Source of the DNA: Stercorarius parasiticus
Taxonomy: Eukaryota > Chordata > Aves > Charadriiformes > Stercorariidae
Direction of reading: 5' to 3'
Assembly: GCA_013396915.1 (NCBI GenBank)
Contig: VWZL01000192.1
Location: 186,001-250,000 of the forward strand
DNA length: 64,000 nt
In this document: one piece after another, positions 11,801 to 23,898 of the stretch
How the letters are laid out: the number at the start of each line of letters is the position of its first letter
Position numbering within the stretch: position 1 is the stretch's first letter
Notes under the pieces: model-generated
Told to the model about the DNA's origin: nothing
The model's database searches: none
What the model saw: only the letters and a program-made list of their open reading frames with translations
Program-made: the position numbers and the translations under genes

Positions 11801-14162
11801 GTAAGCACAGCACCTTCTCCATTGTTCTCCTTCACTTCTGAGTGAAGCCCAGATCCGTGGGCAGAAAGAGAAGGGACAGAGGCAGCCATGTGATGTAAAA
11901 GGCAGTTGTAAGAGGTTAAAGTGTTGGTAGGAAAGCTGGAAGAAGGAGCTAAGAGTTTGAGATAAAATGGCTGCACCTTGAGGCTGGTAAAACTCTGTCT
12001 TTTCTCCTGTGAAACTAGAGGAGAGGCATCAAAATGGGCTCGTACAGAGGAAAACAGGCTGCTATGAGTGAGTGCAGGAACATCCCGCTGCAGTTCTGGA
12101 GGTAGATATTTAACATACATAAGCACAGAAGAGCCCCGTGGCTTCCTAAGGGAACGCAGGAAGAGGGGAAAACACAACCTGAGCGTCTTGACTCTTACGA
12201 TACTGCTAGATGTGGCTAGTCATCCTGAATCCTCTCCCCTGCCAAAACAAACTGAGTGATCTGGCCTCTTAAATATATTCTGCTATAAAGATAATATTTT
12301 CCACAGATAAGAGTGCCATATGCATTATATATGAAACTAGAATAGTCAATAGTCTATTCATGCTTTCCTTCCTCTTCGCTATGTGAGACAGCTCTAAGAA
12401 AACAATCTTGATGTAAATGAAAATTAAAAGAGATATAAGGAGAAGAACCACATAATACAAGCACAGGGCTACTGGTTCAGGGAAAGGTTTTACCCTCGAG
12501 AAGCAGCTGGTGCCTCACTTTCCGTCAGAAGAACACTCCTACTTACAGGCTTTTCAGTTTTAGTCTTTGGGTTGTAACAAAGCTCCCTGCTGTTATCTTG
12601 TTTTGCCAAATACCTGCACTGTAATAGAAGGAGAGATACACAGTGACGGGGATGGAATGCAACTATGGACTGAGTGGGGATATTTTGTATAAGGAAAATA
12701 AACATAAACATTCTCAGAAGGGAAATATAGATAAGGGAATACATATTTTATGGAGGCCGAGCAGGTGAGCTTAGCTAGACTCAGGAGAGGGACTTTGCTC
12801 TTTCCTGTCTCATGCTCAGTGCCTGCACGTGGGATGCCAAGAGGAGGAGGATACAGCCATAACTTTCCCTGGAAATCCACTTGGAGCCGGAACGACAACC
12901 TCTGCAAGCTCAGGGGGGATTTTCATTTCCGACCAGATGTTTGGGTATCAGGCCCAAATATAAACCTACATATAAACAATATCTTATCTGACCTAAGAAA
13001 CTCTACCATTTCCAGTGCACTCTGGGGTCTCTATTGCACCCAGCACCCGTATTAACGGTGACTCCAGATAGCAGAAATATACAGAAGTTTTAAGTGGTAT
13101 AATGGAATTTTTTAGTGATGTTCCCTGAAAGAAATTAGGCAACTAGTTTCTGTTAGACATTTAGCTTTATTCTCGAACTATCAAAACCTGATTTATTTTC
13201 CCATTAGGGAAATAGTTAGAGTCCCAAACTCTTAGTTAGAGACTAAGGGTTGAAAATAAATAATGTGGGATTTTGGAACCTAGATCCAAAATTGTAATCC
13301 CAGTAAATCCTACTTAACTGACCTTCAACTATATGATGCATAGGTCAGAGCCATAGGAACGTGTGTTACGGGATCTTTCTTTGGCACAGAGGCTAATGAA
13401 CATGGCATGGCTCACACCCACATTATATGAATATCACCCTTCCAAACAAGTTAGTTGCATCTAAATTGTTTATTGAGACCAGTCCCTGGCCTGTGCTAAG
13501 TCCCAGACTGTGCCTGGTAATTGTTGAGGAAAATGCTAGCTCACCTCAGGCCTAAGCAGTGACCTTCTAACAGTGCAGTGGTGTGCACTGCACTCTTGAT
13601 ACCGTCTTGTAGGACTCAACCTATAACTAAGGTAAACTGAAATATAGGATTGGGGTTCTGTCTGGGATAGAGACGCTTGCATTTAAGTGTTTTGATGAAG
13701 ATAACTGGATATTGAGGATGTAGATGTTAGTATCTGGATAACTGAATGGAGTCTGGAGAGCAAGTCAATTCACCAAATCTTGGTGTCAATTTTAGGGGGA
13801 AGTGACTGGCTCTCTAGGCTCCTCTGAGCACTCTAAGGGCCTGATTCAGACACCTACACAGAGGTGTCTAGTGCCAATTGGAGTTACCTTGAGGCATCCC
13901 ACCTGATCTCCAGCTATTACTACAGAAAGGACCTTGTCTTCCATGTCCTTCTCACATCTACCAAGTCAGTACCATAAGGAATGAGTCATCCTCAGCAGGA
14001 CATAAGGCATACCCAGGACTCTCAGTTTACATCTCAGTACACTAAAGCTTCTCTAAATGCAGTAAATGTCAGCGTGGGAGCAGCTGAGCCCTACATATCT
14101 CTTGACTATAATGACAGCCTAGATTCCCCGCACACACGTAGACACCTCCTATTGAAACTTAC

Positions 14163-14240
14163 CTGTGTATGTCTTACACTTGAACTGAAGCTTACCTTAC
14201 AGGCTGCTTTTCTTTTAAAGCTTCGATCCTGAGAGTGTTT
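14163..14240 (-). other. possible exon with two tandem consensus donors
   Basis: On the minus strand the sequence contains TGTAAG|GTAAGC (GT at about plus 14200-14201) and, 39 bp further on, ACACAG|GTAAGT (GT at about 14161-14162), a perfect match to the U1 consensus nonamer. The two donors are in the same reading frame, and that frame is open upstream to a methionine codon (MTRKHSQ at its start) just after an in-frame stop. The spacing is typical of alternative 5' splice sites. The acceptor or transcription start is not clear: CTCTCAG about 33 bases before the first donor has a weak pyrimidine tract. Nothing recognisable is encoded. Confidence 0.2.
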
Positions 14241-15766
14241 CCGGGTCATGCATGACACATCGGCTTCATTCTAAATGGAAGGGCATCTGCTTTCTGTTCA
14301 TGACGGCAGTAACGCAGTAACTTGGTAGAGTTAGTGTCATTCAGGATTTGGAAGACCCTCTTTCCATCTCCATCCATTCCTGGGAATGTCCTGTCCTATT
14401 TTCATTCCCTCTGTGGCCATCTCCCACCCAAAAGGGGAAGCAGAGGGCCTGCTGCTCAGACTGCACGCTCTTGGGCAAGCAGACCAAGCTCTCCACACCT
14501 TCTTGTGAAGATCTTCCACTCAATGGGGAAAAAAACCCAATCACAAAGCCAAAAAAAAAAAGATGCCTTGAATCAGGACAATGTACTTACTATTTAAAGA
14601 CAGAACTGTAGAAAATGTCATTCCTTGCAGCCCTAAGTCAGCCTACACATTTGTCCTGCCTTGCAGTGGTTATGGCATGGTGGTGGCAAGCAGAGGGAAG
14701 CTGAGGAGAAGAGAAGCTGTGGAGGTGTAAAAAGCAGAGAGACACCTCTGGGATGGCTTGGTTTGCTGCCTGTTCAGGTTGTGTACTGTGGCATCCCCTG
14801 GGATTCTCACATTTAAAATGACACGGGGCAAGGACAGTTTTCATAGCATCCTCACTCAATCTCTAATGGGGGACTCACAGAACTGGAAGGGAGGAGGACA
14901 GTTTCAGCAACTCCTTGTTGATGTGGGTATATTTTAACCCAAAGACTGCTTGGATAAAATATTCTCATTTCATGAATTTTCATGAGTTTTCATTTCATAC
15001 CAGCTTTTAATGTGCGCCAGTCCCTGCTTCTGGAGACTATGCCCCAGCATCTCCTTACAGCCTGACTTAAAGTTAGTTAAAGTCCATATCTGAGTTTCTC
15101 AGGTCAGTAGGCAAATAGAACTGGTAGTGATGTTAAACAATTTAATACCCTAGCTTCCTCTGGCTCAGAGGAAGTAAGGGGCCAGCAACTACTGTAGAGA
15201 AAACAAAAACTGGCTCAATCTGACAGCTTCCCCCTTCCCACTGGGAGCAGTGCTGCACTTCCAACAGGAGATATTGCTTGGTCAGGCTACAAACAGAGGG
15301 GCATCCTCCAGAGATCTGAAATACACTGCACCGCCAGCATCACCCAAGTTTGTCCAAAGAAAAGTAAGAGATTCTCTGTTAGTTTACTGCCAGTATAGCC
15401 AGTAAAATAACAGGATTTGCATGGAATTTTTGCAATGTATTTGCTCATTTTGTAGTAAACCAGGCATTATTTGACAGGGCTGGTGGAGTTTTTAAGTTCA
15501 TGCATAAGAAGAACCAATTTCTCCTGTTTATCTATAATGCCTTGTATGAGATTTCAGTGAAGGGATTTCCCAGGCTTTGTCTGTTTAAGGGTTTTGGAGA
15601 AAGTGTCTTGGTGTTAACTCTGACATAAGTGTTCCCTGTTGGGTTCTTCTGTTGTTTGGGATACATTCTGTCACAGTATTGAATTCTTCCGCTAGCGAAG
15701 CACATAGGTTAATATTTATACTCAGAGCTGATGGTAAAAATAAAGGGAGGCATATTTTCTTTTTTA

Positions 15767-15794
15767 TTTTTCATTTTGTATTTTTCATTTTGTA
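15767..15794 (+). repeat. perfect tandem duplication, 2 x 14 bp
   Basis: TTTTTCATTTTGTA occurs twice without a gap. A minor replication-slippage product in a T-rich stretch. Confidence 0.85.
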
Positions 15795-15959
15795 CACATG
15801 TGTGTGGGTGTGTGTTGTGGAGAAAGTGAGGAAAAGGGTTTAATTCAGAATTGCACGTATCTCGGGGACTGGGAGTTTTATTTAATGATAAATAAATTTA
15901 AATGTGGGGTGTTTTTTTTGGGGAGGGGGTGGAAAGTCATAGAAATGATATCAAAATTC

Positions 15960-16768
15960 TTTATTTCAAATGTTTCCATCTAGTTCATATGTGGCTGGAG
16001 AGTGATATCTCTTCTCTAATTGCTAGTATAATGACTGTCAGTAACACAGGCTAATGGGGGAACATCCTATGAGTGGTAGTACCAAGGATAAGTAAGAGCA
16101 TCGCTAGGAAAGATCACCTCCAAACAAATCCACCCCATACCCCACACAACAGATTTTTCCCAACTCCCTTCCCTCTTTAAATGTAAACCATACATTCATC
16201 CTCAGTGCAAGTAATAGTGAGGCTTCGCAGTTTGCCCCGAAGGTCAACAGACCTAGGCTAGCTCAGGGAAAGAGATCAGACAACATTAAAAGCAAAAAAG
16301 TTGGCTTTACTTGCAACAGTGCTTTACTACTTAACAAACATAGCCCTGATCTTGCAGGGAGACCCTTGCAGGCAGATTGCAGAATTCAAGACCTAAATTA
16401 ATATTTCAAAATGAGCCAGACCCTTTCATTTTAATCAGAACCTCACTTTAATGAACTTATTTTGCCAAGAATAAACAATTCCTGAATAGTATTGTAACTT
16501 TCCCCCCTCCACACATACTTCAAAACTGTCAAGGTACACAGGGAAAATATTCATTAGACATTTCAGGAAGTTACCATATAGCTTTTACGCTATGGCCTTA
16601 TTCCAATTTCTTCCCTCTCTTTCCTTTGGTGTTTGAAAATTTTAAATCCCAGTGACAGTCAATTCCAGGTGTTCATTTCTGACGGGAGTGACAGCTTTGA
16701 ACTCTGTGGAGGAAACCAAACCAGAGAGGGAAAGATGAAAAAAAAAAAAGGAANACCTTTTGCTTAGA
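15960..16768 (-). other. possible 3' untranslated region of the terminal exon
   Basis: This is the segment following the candidate stop codon on the minus strand. It holds two poly-A signal variants in the right orientation, ATTAAA at plus 16430-16435 and AATAAA at plus 15960-15965, so a 3' UTR of roughly 340 or 800 bases is possible. It also contains a poly-A run (poly-T on the minus strand) near 16738-16750 and one ambiguous base (N) at 16754. The extent is inferred only from the candidate exon. Confidence 0.25.
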
Positions 16769-16833
16769 TTAGGTCAGGAACCTCTTGGCACTGTCCACAT
16801 TTTTCTCCAGCACCTTGGCTTCTTGCTTCTTGT
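16769..16833 (-). CDS. candidate 3'-terminal coding exon, gene unknown
   Basis: Read on the minus strand, a pyrimidine-rich tract ending in CTTTCAG (acceptor AG at 16834-16835) is followed by 65 bp: two bases completing a split codon, 20 open codons and TAA. The peptide is charged and helix-like, starts KKQEAK and ends AKRFLT, with no cysteine and no obvious domain. Third positions are G or C in 15 of 20 codons although the flanks are clearly AT-rich, which is the main reason to prefer coding over chance; the other two frames read as unstructured peptides. Downstream on the minus strand, candidate poly-A signals are ATTAAA (plus 16430-16435) and AATAAA (plus 15960-15965). I could not find its upstream exons; they would lie at higher coordinates, perhaps outside the window. 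I do not recognise the protein. A 20-codon open stretch can arise by chance, so this remains a candidate. Confidence 0.45.
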
Positions 16834-17654
16834 CTGAAAGGGAATAGAAGGAGCAGATAATCAACCAACCCCGGTGCACTTTCACAATTTCTGTATAAAA
16901 TTTCACTTAATGCAATTGTGGCGCCAGGGCTGGGCGTATGATGGTACCATTCAGAATATGTTTATATAACATGACTGCATGCCACTGCGATCCTTTAAAT
17001 TCTTTTCTAAGAGCTTTACTCACTCCAGGTTCACTCATCCAAAACCCTTTATAAGCTCAAATATCTCTGTTACTTTCTCCTTTGAGCAGCAGGGCTGGAG
17101 ACAGGGGGGAAGGGGAAGGGCGTAAAGAAGAGGGGAAATATGTAACTGATGTGGACACTGGGAAGAGTTTGCTCTTTTTTCCCATTCCTGGGGGATAAAG
17201 AACTTTTCTGCTTTAATGCAAATTCACTGGGATACAGCTGCCTTTGTGGTGGTTCTGAAAGATTATAAAGGGAGGATTTGAGCTGCCCTGAGAAATCCTT
17301 AAAAGCAGTTGCTGCATTTGTACCATTAGTGCTTGGTGCAAACGCATCTCCTCCAGCCTCTCCTTGTTTCTTCTGTGCCTGCGTCTGTGCTTGGGGGAAA
17401 CACCCTGGAATCATATTGTCACATATTTTTCTTCTGAACCCTTCATGATAATATCCTTTTTCCTCATGCAATGAGAATACAAGCACCCCTCGTGGCAGGG
17501 AAGCTGGTCTGCTGAATTCCCAATGTGTCAGAGACAGGGATGCAACACCGTTGCTTCTTTATTTCCCTTCCTTTCTCCATTCTTACTCTGTTCTTTGTTC
17601 ATCTGGCATCCCGCAACCCATTTACTGGTGCTATCAGAAGGGCTATAATGGTGT

Positions 17655-17925
17655 ATTACAGCTTGGACAGTAAATAAAGACATGTCAAGCAGACTTTGCT
17701 TAGGCAAAACAGTTCCTTGTAAAGCAAATTCTTTTAATATGCATGCTCTTCCAAGCCTATTAATAGGACGTTTAAATGCATATTCCAGCTTTTGACTCAG
17801 CTTGCATAATTTCTTCACAGTTTGCTTTAAAACAATATTATTGCCAGACGTGAAAATAAGTGTGTCTCTTTCCCGCAAGAACAATGGCAGTCTTTCATTT
17901 GGATGGTGCATCGCTCAGTCATTTT
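17655..17925. promoter_or_regulatory. candidate regulatory segment with octamer-like sites
   Basis: Contains ATATGCAT (17737-17744) and its mirror ATGCATAT (17776-17783) 31 bp apart, resembling POU-domain octamer variants; a canonical ATTTGCAT octamer lies at 18235-18242. The segment is close to the candidate terminal exon. There is no direct evidence of activity. Confidence 0.2.
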
Positions 17926-18309
17926 AACCCAGGCTTGGGGATTAGGGCTTGCAGTTTCTCATCATATGTCAAAAAGTACATTAGGCAAGTGAAAGATATT
18001 ACACTGTGGGGTATGTTACTTATTTGTATAAACAGTTCTTATAGCAACTGCAGTGCTGTATAAATAGGAGTTTTGTAGGGTATGTTTCTGTTGTACATTA
18101 TCCAAAAATTCATTTCTGAATGAGAAAATGCTTCCAACAGGCAGGTAGGAATGTGCTATTGTGTAATCACGGCAAAGTAAAATAGTAAACTCCATCAGGA
18201 TGTAAAGTATTGTTCTTTTAGAGTGGTAATGGTCATTTGCATGGAGTTACTGGTTAAGGAAAAAGGCAAGGAAACCAACCCAGTTACCCACTTTGCAAGA
18301 CTCTCCTTG

Positions 18310-18385
18310 TGTTAATTCAGCCCGTTGGGACTCAGTTTACCCATCAAAACTATCGAGCTTCTCTGGAGGACTGCAAAATGCAAGT
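18310..18385 (+). mobile_element. possible MIR-like SINE remnant
   Basis: GGGACTCAGTTTACCCATCA followed by AAACT and, after a gap, GGACTGCAAAATG resembles the MIR box cctcagtttccccatctgtaaaatg. Only one box is convincing, so this is a weak call. Confidence 0.3.
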
Positions 18386-19201
18386 AACAAGAGCAAGATA
18401 GTTGCCTTGTCCAAGGGAAGGGGAGAGGGAGTGCTGGTTATTGTGGGGGCCAAGATTTTACCCCTTGCGCAAAGGAGGGATCCCATGGTGTGACCCATAG
18501 CGTACAGCAGCTAGTTGTGCTTGTGCGCACAAGAAGCTTTTCACAACCAGCTGACACGAGTATTTTCTGGGCAAGACACCAACGTTTGAAGATCAGTTCT
18601 CTTTTTCTATTAGCAGGCAAAAAGCTCCAGGCACTAATGTTTGCTCAATCTACCCTAAGGGTAAATTAACTGCATGCCGGTGCCTTTCCCCAGTCCCCTC
18701 CCAATTCTGCAGTCACTGGGTACCATGTGCTGGTCCAGCAAACGCTTCACGTTAAAGCGACATTTCAGGTGGATTTATGGCACAATAGCTCTTTTCTTTC
18801 TGCTGGTCTAGTAGACACTTATTTCACACCGAGGCATGGATGCCTCCCACGGAGGCAACACACAGAGGTATTTCCGTTAGGAGGACAGTTGCTAGCCACT
18901 GCCTACAGAAAATGTAGCATATTCAACCCCCTTAAAATCTGCAATATCTCTTGCTTAAAATCCTGGTATGTAGCTATGTAACCGCTATCGGATGTTACAG
19001 GAGACTTCTGGCTTTGTGTTTGTCACTAGCGTTGATCAGGACTTTGTGAAGAAAATAAAACCTGTACTCAGAGAGAATAAATTTCCATATGTTTTCAACT
19101 CATAATTTGATTTTTTTTCCCCTCAAACTGTCATTATGCACTCTGGAATGTTGAAAATAAAAAAAAATCCCCTGCTTTTCTGGGTCAACATGATGGTTTT
19201 G

Positions 19202-19231
19202 TTCTAAATTTTTGCTAATAAAAATTTAGAA
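19202..19231. repeat. AT-rich perfect inverted repeat, 12-bp arms
   Basis: TTCTAAATTTTT (19202-19213), loop GCTAAT, AAAAATTTAGAA (19220-19231). Perfect, but AT-only apart from one C/G pair, so much less surprising than the hairpin at 1708-1736. Confidence 0.8.
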
Positions 19232-20227
19232 AAATAGAAAAAAAATATGGACAACTTTGATTTGTAAAACATTAAATTAACCAGAAGGTATTTGTTTGAT
19301 ATTTGTTGTTCCTTTGGTTTGTTGTTTTGGAGTGGAGTAGATTTTCTGAAATCTCAAAAACCATTGTGGGATATGGAACTATCATTCACACAACTCGATT
19401 TACCATGAGTCGTGGCATATTGGAATTGACTGGGGATCCTCCTTTGAATATCTGATTATCTGGATGTGCTGTGAACACACTGAAAATAATATGAACTTTA
19501 AATGCATGCCTTAATTCTTATCATAGTAGTGCAGGAAAAGAAAATTTATTTCCATGCTGTTTTCTTCATGGGTTTTTTACTAGGAAGTAAACACATCCAG
19601 TGATCATTCTGTGGATGTGTATGCTTTAATAGGCATTTTAATAAAGTAATGTAGAATATGTTTACTGCCATTCATTAAGAGTTTGATATCAAAATGTCTT
19701 ACAACCTGTCTAAATTCATAATAACTGCATACTTGTGAATATTTCAGCTTTGCCTACAACCACCTTGGAGGTTTATCACATTATGCATAGAAAAATATTG
19801 TGGGAAAGCACAATAAATATAATCTCAGCAGCTATTCCCTTCAAAGACTTTCAGTTTTATGCATCTTGAATTCTAAATAGGTTTATTGCCAATTATACAT
19901 GATGATGAAGCAGTAACACGGAGTATATGCCATATTTAAGAGACTCACACCAGCAGATGCTCTTGTAAATATATTTTGCTTCAAACCAAGAAATCAGTAT
20001 TGTGAAATCCCCCCAAAAGCTTGCCGCTGCACTTTCTCAACTCCAAACTTGTAAGCATTCTTGCTCTTTGATGGGTGGCTTCTTAGAAACTCTGGACAGA
20101 AGCAATCGCAACACAAAGATGCTTGTTTATGCCCAGTTTTTCCATATTGCAGTAGCGCTGGAGGTGTGTACGAAGCTCAGGACCCGCTGTGATAACATCC
20201 TGTATCCAAAAAAAAATTGCAGCCCTG

Positions 20228-20300
20228 GAAATCAGAGAAAATAAGGCCAGAGAGGATGTTGGGAGGGTCATCCAGTGTAACCCATGCCTTTTTGTCCTGC
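20228..20300 (-). mobile_element. possible CR1 3' fragment, badly decayed
   Basis: The plus strand has GGATGTTGGGAGGGTCATCC, then AGTGTAACCCATGCC. This resembles the antisense GGTTGG...GATCATCCAGTCCAACCCCTGCC block of CR1 3' UTRs. No octamer tail is visible. The match is short and could be coincidental. Confidence 0.35.
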
Positions 20301-20784
20301 TGACAAGTACATGGAGGAACGGATTACCCTTTTCAGATACCCTTTTTTACATAGCAGATGACTGATATCATATGTCTTCCCTTCTAAATCTTAAGGAAGC
20401 CCCAGTTTTGCCATCTTTTCTCCAGTGGCTTTTTTTTTTCCCCTTTACTCTGGATGCTCACCTGTCTTACTTCTTTTTTAAGCTACCTTCGTCAATACAG
20501 AACACTGCATTTCAAACAAAGCTGAGCAGAACCAAAGGGCTGTTTCACAGGCTTTATTCAAATAGACAGCACAAATAGAGACAGAAAAAGAAGGCAGTAT
20601 TTTATACTTAAATGTACACGTTTGGAAGGGAGACAGAGAGAAATTAAGGTCTTGGTCCTGCAGATGTAGATACTCTCAATTAAGTTCACTAACTGGGATG
20701 ACCTATGGGATCTTTGGTTTGGTTACCTCCAGGCGTGCACCTAATTATTGCTGCAGGACTGAAAAGCAAAAGACTTTCCCAGCC

Positions 20785-20848
20785 TCACGCCAAAGTAAAA
20801 CACTGCCTAGTCCTAATTCAGTGCCTTAACCACAAAACCACAGTTGTT
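20785..20848 (-). repeat. possible SINE-head-like scrap
   Basis: AAGTAAAACACTGCCTAGTC followed by CAGTGCCTTAACCACAAAAC resembles the reverse complement of a SINE tRNA head (the agtgccttaaccac motif). Short and isolated. Confidence 0.25.
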
Positions 20849-21066
20849 TTGTTTTTTCTTTTTTTTCCCCCTGCGAAAGAAAAGGTTTCAGGCTTTTCAG
20901 AAACAGAAAATAATACCTGCCTGTCCATTACAGAAAGTTCAGCTTGTTTTATGATAGTGATTTCATGGTTTGTTTTCACTGTTGTTCTCAAATCTGGCAA
21001 AACAGAAACCAGCTCCCCAAAGTCTATGATAATTTAAAATTCCATTAATGTTTCCCTTTGTTTGTG

Positions 21067-21103
21067 ACCTGGCCCAAGGATCTCAGTGATACTTCTCATT
21101 GCT
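21067..21103 (+). repeat. unassigned repeat, copy 1
   Basis: CTGGCCCA (21069-21076) precedes CAGTGATACTTCTCATTGCT (21084-21103). The same two blocks recur at 23899-23936 in the same order and orientation. A 20-base exact repeat is not expected by chance in 64 kb, so both are probably relics of one dispersed family. Confidence 0.5.
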
Positions 21104-22484
21104 ACGGAAAAGGGTTACATGATTTTGAGGATATTGGCTATGGGTAAATTTTTCACTTGACTCCTCACTACCTGTGGTTGAGCAGCCAGCTCACACAGTG
21201 CAAGCCCTACACCACTGCTTGTTTTTCTTCATTGATCAAGATTTCCCTACAAAAAAGTCTCACTGCTTTTCACAAAGCATGGAAAAATTAGTCTAGACCT
21301 GTGAGAGCACATGGCTCTAGTCCACCAAGTGAATTTTGGAGAAATTCTGATTCTGAAAAATATACATGGTCCTACCTAAACGTCTGCTGAATATAGACAA
21401 TAATAAGACAAAATGTGCCAGAATCCAGAGTAACAACTATGCGTTGTTCACATTTGAAATGGGAGCAAAATTTTGTATGGAAATTTCAACCCAAAAGTAT
21501 GATTTTTTATTTACCCATTATTCAACTCTTTGGCCCCTATGAACTTTACTTAACAGGGTCTATCTCCATTTATGCCTATTAGCACATGTAACGTTAATAT
21601 TCGTAACATCAAATAAACAATAATGAAAAGTCATTGCGCATCTGAGAATGTGTTTCCCATTCAGGAAAATACATGGAAATGCCTTTAAGCCTATCCATAT
21701 TAAGGACAGCATGTAAGCAAATAACTTTAATCTTGTACTAAGTATGTGCTTAAATAAATGAAGATGCCTTTCCCCCCTATATTTTTCACGTTGCTTATAA
21801 GCGCATCAGAACTTCTCTAAGCTTAGGGAAGGATCTTGTTGTTACGAGCCCAAAGTAGGAGGTCTAATAAAATTTCCTAATCTGATGAACCACATAAAAA
21901 GAACCAGAACAAATATAATTTTATATCTCTACTGAGGGGGAAAACAGATGATGTGGCTTGAAGTTTGCTCCCCTATCTTTTATTAGGCTGTAACTTATAC
22001 AAATTATATCAAGCACTGCAATAAAACGAAGCTGGATTTATTTGTAGGCACAGATCTTCTTAAAAAGATGTAATTTTTTAAATCCTGTAGGAAATAGAAG
22101 CTGTACATAAAATTACATTGGATTTAGAAGAAAAGCAAATAAAATACAGATGATGCTATTATAATGTTTTAAAATACGTATTTATCATGTGTTGTCCTTT
22201 CCCTTTCTGAAAGCACATTGTTTCAGGTCTTTCAATAAAAATAGCAATTTGTGCACAGTCTAACAGTAACAAACTACATAAGTGAAACCACTGCCAAAAT
22301 ATCCTCAAAATGAGGCAATATGAGATAAAGCAGTAAGCAGAAGAATAAGAAAAACCTAAACAACAAGGAAAAAGAAGATTTTGGAAACGATCCAAGCTTT
22401 ATATTTCAGGCGTCAGACATTCTCTCACTGATGAATGGGTAGGAGGAAGTTTACCTAGCAGTAATCACTCGGCTCTGATTCATC

Positions 22485-22735
22485 TTGCTAAAGTTTAGGT
22501 GTCTAGGTATCTAAAAATTAGGTGTCTAGTCATGGCTAATTATCTATGTTCCTTCTGTAGTCAATAAAGAGAGATAGGCACCTCTGGAAAGTGATTCAGT
22601 CTACCTATCGCAGGACATTTATCTTGGGATAAAACGAGTCTCCTGGTGCTTATTTCTGTCTGTTCATTACAAAGGGAGCCTAGGTGGTTAGCTTAGATTA
22701 GATGCCTGACTTGTAGATAACTAAATTTAGGAGAG
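22485..22735. repeat. ancient repeat rich in TAGGTGTCTA/TAGGCACCT blocks
   Basis: Contains TTTAGGTGTCTAGGTATCTA, ATTAGGTGTCTAG, then in the opposite sense AGAGATAGGCACCTCTGGAA and GTGATTCAGTCTACCTAT, and finally GCCTAGGTGGTTAG and ATTAGATGCCTGA. These alternating, partly inverted blocks match a widespread sauropsid repeat. Boundaries are soft. Confidence 0.45.
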
Positions 22736-23677
22736 GTGATTCTCTCCATAAGTAATTATTCTTATTGTTGATACTGGGGATAATTTCCACTGATATCAGG
22801 TTGCGATGTTTATCTGTACACCCTGTGGGATTTAACCAGCAAAGTTTTCCAAATGGTAATAATGTTTTCCAGAAACAGAAGTTCGCGCCTGAATTTGTAC
22901 TTGCCCAGGTCATCCCTTCCATTGGCTGTGAATAGTAGCCCGTGCCTCCTGGCTTAACCCTGTATACCAGTTAAATGGGCAACTCCCGCAACCCACCCCA
23001 GAAACAGATGCATTTCAGTGAGTCTCCACAGTCCAGAGCCTACCTCCTGGGCCCAAGGAGGCACCTCTGTTCAAAAGGATGATTCAATCTTGAGTTGTGT
23101 CCAGAGGCTGGGCATTTTATAGCCCATAACATCACTCACTGATATTGTCTATGGATGTAAGGCAAGTTTTGAAGAAAGACGTGGTGAAAATAACTGAAGA
23201 AAAAAGGAATAAATACATCTCCTATCTTTCTGATACACAAGCCCTTTGGCTGGTTGAAGCTCTATTGTGCCTCAGAACTTGGGGGTTTTATTTTTTCACC
23301 CCTCCCCAGCCATACTGGTTAGTCTAATAAAGGTTGTAACCTCTCTCTGCAGAGCTTATCTTTCCATACAAAACTGTAGACATGCTAGAGAGGTCTGTCT
23401 GAAAACAATTTGGTTTTGTAGTGGCTTATGAGAAATGAATTGGTAAGTTTTCAGCCCACTTGTTCCTGAGTGATGTTTGGGTATTGGTTCTGCAATGGAC
23501 ACTACTTTGGTTTCTGCAGAATGACAAAGAGTTTAGTAGCTCATGGACAGTTCTAGTCTTGACCATGGTTCTTAAAGAACACAGTCAAATATTCTGTTGA
23601 AGAGAGTTTGGGTGTGTGAGCAAATGTCTTTCACTCAGAAGGAGATTAAATTATACAGAGTTAAACAACCTTTTATT

Positions 23678-23775
23678 GCAAATTCTTTGGGGCAGGGATC
23701 ATCTTTCTGCTCCAAGTTTAATGGCTTAGAGCAACAAGCTTGGGGCTCTTAGCAACTGCTGAAACACAAAAGGTA
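23678..23775 (+). repeat. ancient interspersed repeat, copy 1 (L2/MIR-style 3' end)
   Basis: TTGCAAATTCTTTGGGGCAG, then GGATCATCTTTCTGCTCC and, later, TTAGAGCAACAAGCTTGGGG with CTCTTAGCAACTGC. This matches a widespread sauropsid repeat block 'ttgtaagctctttggggcagggacc...cagcgcctagcacaatgggg...ctaggcgctac', similar in style to the L2/MIR 3' end. A second copy lies at 42248-42345. Confidence 0.5.
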
Positions 23776-23898
23776 AATAAGGGTGTTCAGAGCTCAGCCA
23801 TAGGCCTTTGCTCTACTTGGTAATCGTTTATTTGTGTGACACCCATGTACTTCAGTGTTACTGCAGGCCATATTGTCACCAAGGTACGTATTGCAGAA

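Larger units (their letters stand above)
11801..15959. other. no complete gene seen
   Basis: Unique DNA apart from the tandem donors near 14163-14202. A minus-strand open frame at 11794-12177 looks like chance. 13828-13905 contains GGGCCTGATTCAGACACC, which may be another sauropsid repeat scrap. Confidence 0.6.

Noticed and set aside
11794..12177. 127-codon open frame, minus strand
   Set aside because: Chance length, serine/leucine-rich without structure, no splice signals in frame.
12750..12764. ATG followed by five codons and CAG|GTGAGC, like a tiny first coding exon (MEAEQ)
   Set aside because: Poor start context (T at -3), no promoter or CpG island, and no downstream exon. One strong donor motif alone is expected by chance.
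17070..17486. 138-codon open frame, minus strand, just upstream of the candidate terminal exon
   Set aside because: The frame ends in a stop before the nearby donor-like GTGAGT (around 17025), so it cannot be joined to the terminal exon in that way. The composition looks unconstrained.
17528..17911. 127-codon open frame, minus strand
   Set aside because: No recognisable domain or codon bias. The segment reads better as non-coding DNA with octamer-like motifs.
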